DNA of 64,000 nt. It comes from Cephalotrichum gorgonifer (Eukaryota > Ascomycota > Sordariomycetes > Microascales > Microascaceae). The notes under the pieces were generated by a model. The model had not been told where the DNA came from. It ran no database searches and saw only the letters and a program-made list of their open reading frames with translations. The stretch lies in NCBI GenBank assembly GCA_900312665.1, contig ONZQ02000009.1:542420-606419 (forward strand). Reading direction: 5' to 3'. Positions 21,326 to 30,908 of the stretch are shown one piece after another; position 1 is the stretch's first letter, and every line of letters starts with the position of its first letter. The position numbers and the translations under genes were made by a program.

Positions 21326-22117
21326 CTATGCATATGCTGGGCCGTATTCCTTCCTCATCGCCTCACGAACCATCTGCCCACACAGCTTCGCTGTCGGATT
21401 GACGCTCACTGCCAACCCCTTCGCAACCTCGCTGCCGTACCTCCCTCCCATGGCAAAATCTCCAGCAGCAGCCTGCTCGAAATCCATCTTGGTCCACCCC
21501 GATTCCCGCCTCTCACTCGGCACCGCCAACGCCCCCGTGTCGAGAAACCTGTTCACTGTGGAATGGTAGACGGCGGCACGCTGAGTATATGACATGGATA
21601 GGGTCTTCGCCGCCTGGGGGGAGATGGGGGTCGTTGGGGTAGCTGGCAGTAGGAGTCGTATCGCCTCGTCAAGGTCGTCTAATATCGTTTTCGCCGCATT
21701 GCTTTTATCCTCAAACGGTGGGTTCGGGACAAGCGCCTGATCCGACCCCTCGCCGGCCAGCAGCAGTCCATCCCCATACAATCGTCTTAAGGCCTGGGCC
21801 CGGTTATTCCTTGCGCTCGCATATTTAGGATGCTCCCGGATTATGCCCTCCAACTTAGAGACGCCTTCTCTGTACCATGCTGCCGGATCGGCGATTGTCT
21901 TCGGCTGTAGTCTTGCCAGCTGCATCTCGAGTTTCTGGAAGGAAAGGAGAATCTCCCGCTCACTCGTTACGATATTGTTGTACAAAGCGGCATCGGTGAT
22001 GTGGGGGTCGCGGGACAGGCTAGAGTCGATGGGGACTATGGCAGTCGGGTCGAACTCCGGGTCCTTTATCTTTTCGAGGACATTGATGTCATTTTTGCTT
22101 AACGAGAGATACGCCAT
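21326..22117 (-). CDS. TTC36-like tetratricopeptide repeat protein
   Basis: Single exon, 263 residues. TPR-like helices cover about residues 55-240. The diagnostic words are ARNNRAQALRRLYGDG, LDDLDEAIRLL, SYTQRAAVYHS, MDFEQAAAGDFAMGGRYGSEVA and the C-terminal VNPTAKLCGQMVREAM. These line up in order with TTC36/HBP21 of animals. A 20-residue insertion follows the first TPR. The N-terminal third (MAYLSLSKNDINVLEKIKDPEFDP) also fits. There is no signal peptide or membrane helix, so it is probably a cytosolic adaptor. It lies head-to-head with HPPD; in mammals TTC36 is reported to stabilise HPD, so the arrangement suggests a role in tyrosine catabolism. Confidence 0.87.
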   Translation of the reverse strand: MAYLSLSKNDINVLEKIKDPEFDPTAIVPIDSSLSRDPHITDAALYNNIVTSEREILLSFQKLEMQLARLQPKTIADPAAWYREGVSKLEGIIREHPKYASARNNRAQALRRLYGDGLLLAGEGSDQALVPNPPFEDKSNAAKTILDDLDEAIRLLLPATPTTPISPQAAKTLSMSYTQRAAVYHSTVNRFLDTGALAVPSERRESGWTKMDFEQAAAGDFAMGGRYGSEVAKGLAVSVNPTAKLCGQMVREAMRKEYGPAYA

Positions 22118-23174
22118 GGTCTCTTCGATATTGAAGATAGCTGGAAGTCGGGTCGAGGTTCTTGCGCTCCGCAGAATGGGTTTAGGTTGCTCCGTGGAGT
22201 AGGTTTGTCGAGGGGCGTTGGAGTAACAACAATTGGGGGTGCTATGGGGACGGGACGAGGAAGACTACCTGAATGCTAGGTGGTAACAGGATAGTAGGAT
22301 ACCCACCGCGGCAATTGGAGCGGAAAGTTCGGCTTCAGGTGATCTGGGCAGAACTATTATCCGATTCTACAAACAGCTCTACATGAAAAGAGTAACAAGG
22401 ATGCGATACATACGAGTACGACTATCACATACGTCAGTCGCGGGCACATCAATACGTCGCTTATTAGTGGGTCGATAAGCCGACGCTATCAGAGGCGGCA
22501 ACCCCCGGCTTTGGGCGGCTAAACAAGGTCCCCCATCCAACACCGAATCTGGCTCGGGCCTGTTCCGCCATGCGAAAACCACCACACGTTACCGTCAAAT
22601 GTTCCCCAGCCTTGGATCTTGTGCCTTCATTCGTATCTGAGCTGGGCTTCTCATTCGATGAAGGAAGGATCGGAAGTGGGCTCTAGCGTAGGATGATGTC
22701 TGCCCTGGCGGAAGGTGGGGGTTGTTACCACCCCCTCCGCGCCTTCCCTCCCCGGGCCGAGCTTGGCCGCTCTGGAAGGCTTACCCTTCCGGAGTGAGCT
22801 TCCTCTTTGAGCCCATGTGTCGTCTCCCTTCGTTCCGCGCTGGTATCTGGATCTGGCATCCGCTTGGGCCGAGAGTGAGTTCTCTGGGTAACGTTTGTCT
22901 AGTCAGCAAGACACTCTCCCCGTCATCCCAGCTTTGTAGGTCCCCCACATGCCCAGTACATTGTAATTCCATGGGGCCTGGGTTACTTCTATAAATCATC
23001 CTCCTCCAGCCTATGTGTGGTCGATTTGTTATGTTCCCTAGCTGAGATTCACTCATCAATACCGTCCACGTCTCATCCCGAACTACCTATATCTGATCCG
23101 CTACGCTATCTTCCCTTACACGCTCGCTTCCCTAAACAGTATCCATAAGGTGTATCTCTACCCTGTTCACAGTC
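22118..23174. promoter_or_regulatory. Divergent promoter TTC36-like / HPPD
   Basis: 1057 bp between divergent start codons. It contains a TATA-like TATAAAT at 22990-22996, 180 bp before the HPPD start, and an inverted repeat at 22770-22794 (annotated separately). The HPPD-proximal 150 bp is pyrimidine-rich, as in many expressed fungal genes. No other gene is supported here. Confidence 0.5.
22770..22794. promoter_or_regulatory. Inverted repeat, candidate operator for the TTC36/HPPD pair
   Basis: Arms CTCTGGAAGG and CCTTCCGGAG separated by five bases, with one mismatch over ten. It lies about 650 bp from the TTC36 start and 380 bp from the HPPD start. The arms include a CGG/CCG-like core as bound by Zn2Cys6 dimers, but no known tyrosine-catabolic regulator site is recognised. 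Confidence 0.35.
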
Positions 23175-24434
23175 ATGGCTCCCGGGGCTATCACCGACTC
23201 ACCACCACAGCAGAGGGCCTCAGTCTTTCCGACTGACCAACGCCTGCCCGACTTCGCCGTCCAGCCCCCAGTCCCCAACTTCCGAGGCTACGATCATGTA
23301 ACCTGGTGGGTTGGCAACGCAAAACAAGCCGCAGCTTACTACACCACTCTCTTCGGCTTTAAGCCCATAGCCTACCGCGGCCTCGAGACGGGAAGCCGAT
23401 ACTTCGCCTCGTACATAGTGGGGTGCGGGGACGTCAGATTTGTCTTTACTTCTCCCCTAAGATCACTTCGACACCTCCCTGACGACGAACCAATCTCGCC
23501 GGAGGAGGCTCACCTACTTCAGGAGATCCACGACCACCTCGAGAAGCATGGCGACGCGGTCAAGGATGTTGCCTTCGAAGTCGACAACGTCGAAGGTGTC
23601 TACAACAAGGCCGTGGAGAGCGGAGCCGTGTCCGTGCAGGCCCCCAAGGCGGTCCGAGATGACAAGCACGGGGAAGTGGTGACTGCCGTCATTCGCACGT
23701 ACGGCGACACCACACACACGCTCATCTCGCGCGCTAATTACACGGGGGCCTTCCTCCCGGGCTACCGAGTCGCCACGGAGGGCGGCTCTACCGTCGAGAT
23801 GCCCGACGTCCCACTGGTCCGTGTGGACCATTGCGTCGGCAACCAGTCCTGGAGCGAGATGGTCGCCGCCTGCGAATTCTACGAGCGATGCCTATCGTTC
23901 CACCGCTTCTGGTCCGTCGATGACTCGCAGATCTCCACCGAGTTCTCGGCCCTCAACAGCATCGTCATGTCCTCCCCCAACAACATCGTCAAGATGCCTA
24001 TCAACGAGCCCGCGCCGGGGAAGAAGCGCTCCCAGATCGAGGAGTACGTCACCTTCAACTCGGGCCCGGGAGTGCAGCATATCGCGCTGCTGACGAATGA
24101 CATTATCTCGGCCGTGGCGGCCCTTAGAGCCAGGGGTGTCGAGTTCATCAAGGTGCCCTCCACATACTACGAGACGATGCGCGCGAGGCTCAAGACGGAG
24201 AAGAGGAACTGGGAGCTTGAGGAAGACTTTGAGGTCGTCGAGAAACTCAACATCCTCATCGACTACGATGAGCAGGGGTATCTGCTGCAGCTCTTCACGA
24301 AACCCCTGATGGACCGCCCGACTGTCTTCATAGAAGTGATACAGCGGCACTCGTTCGAGGGCTTCGGGGCAGGCAACTTCAAGAGCCTCTTTGAGGCCAT
24401 CGAGCGCGAGCAAGATTTAAGGGGGAACCTTTAA
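23175..24434 (+). CDS. hppD: 4-hydroxyphenylpyruvate dioxygenase
   Basis: Single exon, 419 residues. It has two vicinal-oxygen-chelate domains. The Fe(II) ligands of the 2-His-1-carboxylate triad are visible: His219 in VRVDHCVGN, His302 in GPGVQHIAL and Glu387 in TVFIEVIQR. The C-terminal gate helix words GYLLQLFTKPL and FEGFGAGNFKSLFEAIE are intact. The enzyme converts 4-hydroxyphenylpyruvate and O2 to homogentisate and CO2, the second step of tyrosine degradation and the source of pyomelanin. The other tyrosine-pathway genes that cluster with it in Aspergillus (homogentisate dioxygenase and others) are absent here; instead the divergent neighbour is TTC36-like. The ATG at 23175 gives the usual N-terminus. 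Confidence 0.97.
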   Translation: MAPGAITDSPPQQRASVFPTDQRLPDFAVQPPVPNFRGYDHVTWWVGNAKQAAAYYTTLFGFKPIAYRGLETGSRYFASYIVGCGDVRFVFTSPLRSLRHLPDDEPISPEEAHLLQEIHDHLEKHGDAVKDVAFEVDNVEGVYNKAVESGAVSVQAPKAVRDDKHGEVVTAVIRTYGDTTHTLISRANYTGAFLPGYRVATEGGSTVEMPDVPLVRVDHCVGNQSWSEMVAACEFYERCLSFHRFWSVDDSQISTEFSALNSIVMSSPNNIVKMPINEPAPGKKRSQIEEYVTFNSGPGVQHIALLTNDIISAVAALRARGVEFIKVPSTYYETMRARLKTEKRNWELEEDFEVVEKLNILIDYDEQGYLLQLFTKPLMDRPTVFIEVIQRHSFEGFGAGNFKSLFEAIEREQDLRGNL

Positions 24435-24902
24435 GAGCGTGAGCGGGTAGGCTCGAATGTTTGTGTGCTGTGTGAGCAAGGGTTGCCCTCTTGGCTCTTT
24501 CTATCACGAGATATGACCTGTTGTCCTTCCGCTCTTGCCGCTTGATTCGTCTAGCTGTATTTTGTATTCATATTAATATCTTTCCAAACAAGACAAAGAG
24601 GGGCGAAGACGACGCCCGCTACCAGGATGACTTGTCAAATAGGCATGGATTGGTATATATTTCGCAGAACGCTAGAATAGATTGGCTCTTCTTGAATTGC
24701 CACCCTCATTCTCCCATCCTCTGCCTCGAACTTGGTCGAGATCTTTTATACATGTGTTCTTTCGTTTCGTGTGGTTACGATGCCAGATTAGTAGAGCTTT
24801 TGGGGTCCAACTAATGGGTTCCAGATAAACAGACAAGCGCTTCAAATACTATACATTACCATTAGCTGGACCCCCGTGGGCTATTTCCCCCCCACGGCCC
24901 GG
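24435..24902. other. Intergenic, convergent 3' ends of HPPD and SSL1
   Basis: 468 bp between stop codons. Nothing recognised; it should contain both polyadenylation regions. Confidence 0.5.
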
Positions 24903-26404
24903 TTAATCGATCGCCATGGCCCCATTTGCCTCCGTTCCGCTCTCTTTCCTCGCCTTCCTGAGGCCCGCCTCGCACCCGGGGCAGTTATGCACCGTCTCGT
25001 GGCAAAATACGTCACAGTCGATGCAGAAATGGTTCCCGCACAGAGTGCACGCGTACCTCCCGCTCTCGCTCACTCCTTTCACCTCTGGGGCCTTTATCGC
25101 GCGCCCCGCGCCGCCGCTGCCAGCGTCGCGGGGGCGGGAGTTCGCTGGATCGGGGAAGGGTAACTGGCACGCGAAGCACGCAACCGAACTCCCTGCCTCC
25201 TTCCAGGGAACCTCGCGGAAGTTCCGGAGGGGTATGAGGTGGTGGTAGGACCTCGCGAGATGTGTAGACAGGATAAGCGTCAGGCCACACGCGGGGCAGT
25301 CGGCTGGTATCCTGCACACCCTCGTACCGCACCTCGTGCACTGATAGCCTTCCCTGAAGGGCCGGTGGTGGCAGGCGCAGTAGTGCACGCCGCCGGCGGA
25401 GGCGAGCGTCCGCGACGGGAAGCCCATCATTAAAAGACTCGCAGCGCTCTGCTCCTCGGTGCGGGTGACGGGCGGGGTGGTCTTGTCGAGGAGGAGCTCG
25501 CGGAAGTGCTGCTCGTGCATGGCGACATTGTACTGCGTGTCGTCGCCGCCATTGGTCCGGCGGCAGATCTCGTCGCAGATGGCCACCTTGGCCGAGAGGC
25601 CTATTATCGAAACGCGAGTGCGGTCCTGTATTAGGCTTGCTATGGTTTCGTGAATGTCGCCCGGGTCGGCGGAGAGGATGGCGGCGGATATGATGACTAT
25701 TTCTCGGGTGCCGTGTGAGGGGGCGTTGCTGTTTTTTTTTTGGCCCAGAGCCAACCCGTCAGTCTCCTCGTGGGACCACCTGAAGCAGACGCAAATGCGA
25801 TGGAAAGAGAACAAGGGGGCGTAAAGCAATGATTGACTCACAAGAGCGTCCCCCGACACATCTCCAATGCATTTTGCAAACTCGGGCTCCCTGTCGGCTC
25901 CTCCCCCTTCCACCTCGCCAACTTCTCCAGGTGAACCGCCGGGTTCCCCCCCATCTCACTTATCATAATCGCGATTCCGTCCCTCATGCCGACGACCCCC
26001 ATTTGCGAGATGGGATTCTGCTCAAAGTACTCTCGCACAAACTCCCCCGCGTATCCCATGGCGAGCCGGTATCTCGTCGGTAGTAGGTCCTTCTCCGCCA
26101 TGGCGAACGACATGTCCACCACCAGAACCAGGTGACGTATTATCCCCCTCTGGAGCGGCGTGGTGTCCCTCAGTAGTCGTCGGCGCTTCTCGGCCTCGAG
26201 AACCTCCGCCATGGAGAGGTTCCCGTCCGCGCCCTCGACAATGGTGTCCCAACTGCGCTTGACATCTTCCCAGGAGGCCTTGCCTGACTTTTTCGTGGGC
26301 CGGCGAGAGGAGGGGTCTTGGCCAGCGGATTTGGAGACTCGGTGGTCCCCGAGGTCGTCGTCCGACATGTCGTCCGCGACGAAGTCGCCATCGGAATCCG
26401 CCAT
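24903..26404 (-). CDS. SSL1: TFIIH core subunit SSL1 (p44)
   Basis: Exons 26404-25842 and 25728-24903; donor GTGAGT, acceptor AACAG after an A-run, phase 2; 462 residues. The splice joins RGTLF to NAPSHGTREIV. An acidic N-terminus is followed by a von Willebrand A-type domain (RHLVLVVDMSFAMAEKDLLP to about residue 290). A C4 zinc-binding segment follows (CRIPADCPACGLTLI; YQCTRCGTRVC), then a C-terminal RING-like finger (CTLCGNHFCIDCDVFCHETVHNCPGC). Ssl1 scaffolds TFIIH and stimulates the Rad3/XPD helicase in Pol II initiation and nucleotide excision repair. All zinc-ligand cysteines appear intact. The next gene upstream is on the same strand 1.06 kb away. Confidence 0.95.
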
Positions 26405-27464
26405 GGTTCGGGTTTGTGGGTGGGGCGATTGGAAGAATGTGATGTTCTGGTCCGCAAGGCTCGGAGGCTTGAAAGCTAGTTGTTGTGGCGGAGCTATTAG
26501 GGATCGTGGATTGGGAGGTCGAGGTGGGTTTGTGGGTTTGTATTGGGGATCTTTGAAGTTAGAGTGTGCGAGGCTGCTACCTATAGATTGGAAGCCTTAG
26601 AAGGGAGCTAAGTTGGTGGGGTAGTTTTTGTAACTACCTGCAGCCTTGTACTTCAATTTCTTGGTCTTATGGACGGAGGGTGGACCCTGTCGCAACCTTC
26701 GGAGATATGGTATTAGGCTCCCCTTCGTACCGGGACATCGCCGATATTACAAGGTGATATTTCTCAGAAGGGTGCTAGATAGAAAACAATCAAAGTCAAC
26801 GTGTATCACATTATCTAGCCACTACCTACGTCCATTATTCGCTTCCTGGGGTATTCTACGACACCATCTCTAACACCCGTCAAGCCAATCCATTATGCAT
26901 ATACCTGGAACCCGAGCTGGCTGACTGGTGACTTGCAGCAACCGCCTCAAAAACCACATTCCTCCATCTGGCTCATCTTATCTAGCGACGCTTCGTCATT
27001 CCTCACCAAAAATGCCAACAGTGTGCCTCCCCATCACGGCGAACGCCTTCCCGTCTCCTTATCCCAGTTGTTTTCGTCCCACCTCATAGCCTTCGCTCTA
27101 AGCGCGACTGGAAGGTGCGAACAAAGTGCAAATTAGGCCCCGAAGATTGCAAGTTGTGTGGCCCGTCGTATCTGCTTCGCCGAGGTCGTGTAGCATCGAC
27201 TTTATAGCATTCTGGTTCAGCCCTACGCGGGTTCGAATGAATCAAACCAAACTGAATCGCACGAGGAAGATCGAGGTCTGCGAACGTGGGCCAGGCGAGG
27301 GAAAAGAACGGGGAAAATGTCCGAAAGGGGTCAGGGGGACAGAAAAGAAAACAAGAAAAAAAGACCAAGACGCCATTCAAAGCCCCAACTCCTAGCGATG
27401 GATCTGGGTTTGACTAGAAGCCCTGAACCACTACTAACTGTCCCGTATGCGGACCTTCCCGCAT
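26405..27464. other. Intergenic between SSL1 and Chs7-like gene
   Basis: 1060 bp holding the SSL1 promoter and the 3' region of the Chs7-like gene (both minus strand). No conserved frame, RNA gene or repeat seen. Confidence 0.5.
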
Positions 27465-28679
27465 CTAAGGGTAGGTAGTCCCTACCGGGACCTGCCAGTC
27501 GTCCTCGGTTATCGATGACCAGAAGATCCAGACCAGGACGACAGAGGCCAGAGTAAGGAGCGTCTCGAACATTGCGCCGTCGATCTTGCCATCGGTGCCA
27601 CTGCAAATATGAGGACTGGCGACATAGTTGATGATTTGACCGCCAGCGAAAAGAATGGCAGCGCCAGTGATGTAGAGCATCGGTGCCTTTTCGCCAAGAA
27701 CGCGGAGTACAAGGATGGCCTCCAGGACAAAGAAACCCACGAGGAAGACGAGAGGCGCTAATTGGTACAGGACGTAGAGGGCGATGTTTCGGTTAGGCAG
27801 CTCGTAGCTGGAGTCCCAGAATCCGGTCCACTGCAGACCGGTGTCGAGGGCAATGTAGCCGGTGCCGATTAACAAAACTGCCGCGGAGCTGACCATCAGA
27901 ACGAGCGAGAGAGGCGTCCCATCGTCTATGAACTGGAAGCCGACCACAGCGTTGAGCAGCAGTGTCCACGTAGTGGCGGCGATTAGGCCAATGTGGACGG
28001 CAGAGAAGGCCTGGAATTAAGACATTGATTAGATTAGCCAAGCGCTTCACCGCAGTGTGTTCCGAACACCCTGGTGGGCATGTTAACAGAATAGTAAGCA
28101 CTTACAACCCTGGCGGTTTTATTGAGGGGAAACTCGCCGACCGAGAAGATCTCACATATCGAGATAAGAAGATACCCAACGAGGAATATTTGCATCTCAC
28201 TACCTCCTTGTCAGCGTCTTCAAGACCTCAATAGGCTCAGCAGGGGAATGAGGGGCATGTGCGACACTCACAGGCGACCTACGGCGGCCTTCCTCCGCGA
28301 CGAACGGAAAAAGAGGTAGGCTGAGACAGCGATGGCAATGCCGGAGAGTATTATGGACCCGACATTTCCTAGGTGTCTGCCACCGGACAATGGTATTCCC
28401 TTGAGCTGGCAGCTGTCTGCGGTATCCCATGGCCCAGTCTGATTATGACTGTCCGAGAGTAACTACGAATAAAACCCGTATTAGTACTCGGCAAGACGAG
28501 ACAAAGAACAGTGGCGCAAGTGTGAGAGTCCGAGGTGCGTACATTGCAAACTGGTAATGTCGAGTCGCGACAAAAGTTCTAGCATGGCAAAATAAAGTTA
28601 GCGATCGCAATCGTGCTGAAACATCCGCGCCACGCCGGATCTTGCCTACCCCGAAGTTTCCAAACTGTGTTGAACCCAT
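27465..28679 (-). CDS. Chs7-type chitin synthase export chaperone
   Basis: Five exons: 28679-28650, 28578-28543, 28462-28272, 28199-28106 and 28010-27465; 298 residues. The first two coding exons have only 30 and 36 bases and together give MGSTQFGNFGNFCRDSTLPV, the Chs7 family start. Seven hydrophobic helices follow, with family words GSIILSGIAIAVSAY, EMQIFLVGYLLISICEIFSV, TLLLNAVVGFQFIDDGTPLS, GYIALDTGLQW, VFLVGFFVLEAILVLRVLGE and IFWSSITEDDWQVPVGTTY. Chs7 resides in the ER and is required for chitin synthase III (Chs3) to leave it. Filamentous fungi often carry more than one Chs7-like gene, so this could be a paralogue with a different client. Confidence 0.9.
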
Positions 28680-30908
28680 GATGTAGGCGGAGCGACTGAA
28701 TTATTCAGGTTAATTCCAATCGAAGAAAACACAATACTCGCCGCCGAACGTCCTGAATGATGTCGCAAGCGGCCGAACTGCGGTGGACGGTGAGCGAGTG
28801 TAGTTGCCCAGTGAACCGAGATCTAGTCTCGTAAAGTCTGCGCCAGTTCGTGCACGATTATCGCATTCGCATTCGGTAACAAGTCGCAAATAATAGGCGG
28901 AAACCGCTGCTTTACATCGATAGATTGTTGTCGTAGTCCTTTCCTGAAAACCTCTCTGTGCGTCGTGACGGAGTGTCTTGGGTGGCTGGTTAGTGCGCGG
29001 CAGCAGTCGTGGGGAATTCTCGTTGCCCCGGCCGCGGAGTCGGTCGCTGTGATGTTCTGCTTGTCCGGCTTTGTCCCAAATTGTCTGCCTTGACGAGTCG
29101 ACTTCTTCTATGCTCTCCCCCTTTGATAGCTATCGGTTCGTTCAACGAAGGCTCGATTGGGTTGGAGTTGGCGAGAGGGGAACGGTGTTGTGGTGGAATT
29201 TGAGTACCAGGTCGGGAAGGTTGTCTTGGTGGCGCGAGAGTGAGTACACACATCAGTCTGTCAACGAAGAATTGGAAGGCACTAACTACATTCGAAGAGA
29301 CCCGGGCCAATCTAAGTCTCAATGCGGCTGCCCTGCTTCATGTTCTCTTCCATACGGAGCCGGTAATTACGGGACCATTAACGACCGGAGCTGCTACAGT
29401 GCGAATACGGGTCAATTTACAGGAACAGGGTGGTACTAGGAGTTACAAGTGCGACCCTTAGTCCCACTACTCCCACTCCACATGCATAGCCAGAATAAAA
29501 CAAGGCCTAAAACGGCGGAGGGTGATCTTACTGGTTTGTGCCGAGTGCGACTCTCCTACCCTCACTTGTATTTCTGATTGGATGTCAGACAAAATTGAAG
29601 GGACTAGCTCCCCAGGAGGGGAACTTCTGAGGTACCCGACTCTACTATGAACGGAAGGGGCTTCCCGAGGATGCCCACTTGTACAAATACTTGAATCCTC
29701 GTACTCCTCAAATGGACAACAGAAACGAGATTGGCCGGAGAGGCAGCGAGACGACCAAGCGTCCAACCTCGTCGCCGTACGATTAGCCATTCTGGTAGCC
29801 CATGCTCCTTATGTTATGCTACGAGTGAGTATGTAGTGTACTGGTATCTCGCCCTCAATCGTGACAGTGGGCACCCCCCGCTCCGTGAGGTGTTCCGACG
29901 AGAAACTAGAGCTAGTTGGGGCTGATATGCGGGGCTCCGATTCCATCTATTCCAACCACATTAATACAATGCAGTCTACCTTATTCCACAGGCGTACGAG
30001 CATATGTAGCTTGTAAATAATGAGGCGCAAAGCGTCACGCACGATATTATCTTATCCGGGAAGGCAGGCAAGGACGAGTATATTTGCCAAGGCACAAAAG
30101 ACCACTTCGTATCCCAGAGATCCCTCAGCGCGGTCTTGGCATATTGTTACTCCGAGTTGGACCTGCGCTGATGAGCCAACGGTCCCACATACAACAAGCA
30201 TACACCCAAAGCACACCCGAAACAGAACCCCACTCTTATTTAGCCCGTTCCTACGAGTACGATCGGACCACAGGACTTGGGTGCCTTGAAGTCTGAGAGA
30301 GTAACTGTAATCAGTTGGAAGCCGGTGTTAGTAACAATTGAAGAGTCGTGATTTGGAAAGTAATATAGGCTTCAGTAGTCAATTTCGCATAATAACAGAC
30401 TCCGCACAAATAGAGAATATCTTGTCCCGCCACTCACTCGCAGCTGTAGTCACCTGCTCCCAGCATATAGGATCTTTGTATGCGTTCAAACACCCCACCA
30501 ATATTAGTCAGTTACCCCAGTTGACTATCCGTCACTTTGAGTAACATGGTGCTCTGACTTCTGACTGACGACCAAAATAGAGCATCTGCCGTGGATCTCA
30601 GAAGGCTGACTGCCGCACTTCTCCGCCTTGCCCCATCCCACTTCGCTCCACGAAGTAAACGGGCAGCCTCTCCTCCGCTTTACCCCCATTCGCGGACACT
30701 CATAGAACACGCGCCCACTACCTATTCATCTTGTTCCCACTCTGCCTTGCTGAGGCCCCGCCGACGATGCTGGTCTGAGCGAGCCTATATATGGACTATG
30801 ACCTAGAACCCATGCACGCATGACATATGACCTTGCGAACTATTACCTCGTTCGCATTCGACATTCGGATTTCGGCTTCCCCGACCGTGCCCATATGACA
30901 ACCATAGC
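28680..30908. other. Intergenic, divergent Chs7-like / hybrid histidine kinase
   Basis: 2.23 kb between divergent start codons. I find no frame with family resemblance and no repeat array. The kinase-proximal 300 bp is rich in C and T on the kinase sense strand, as in many fungal promoters. A short clade-specific gene cannot be excluded. Confidence 0.45.
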
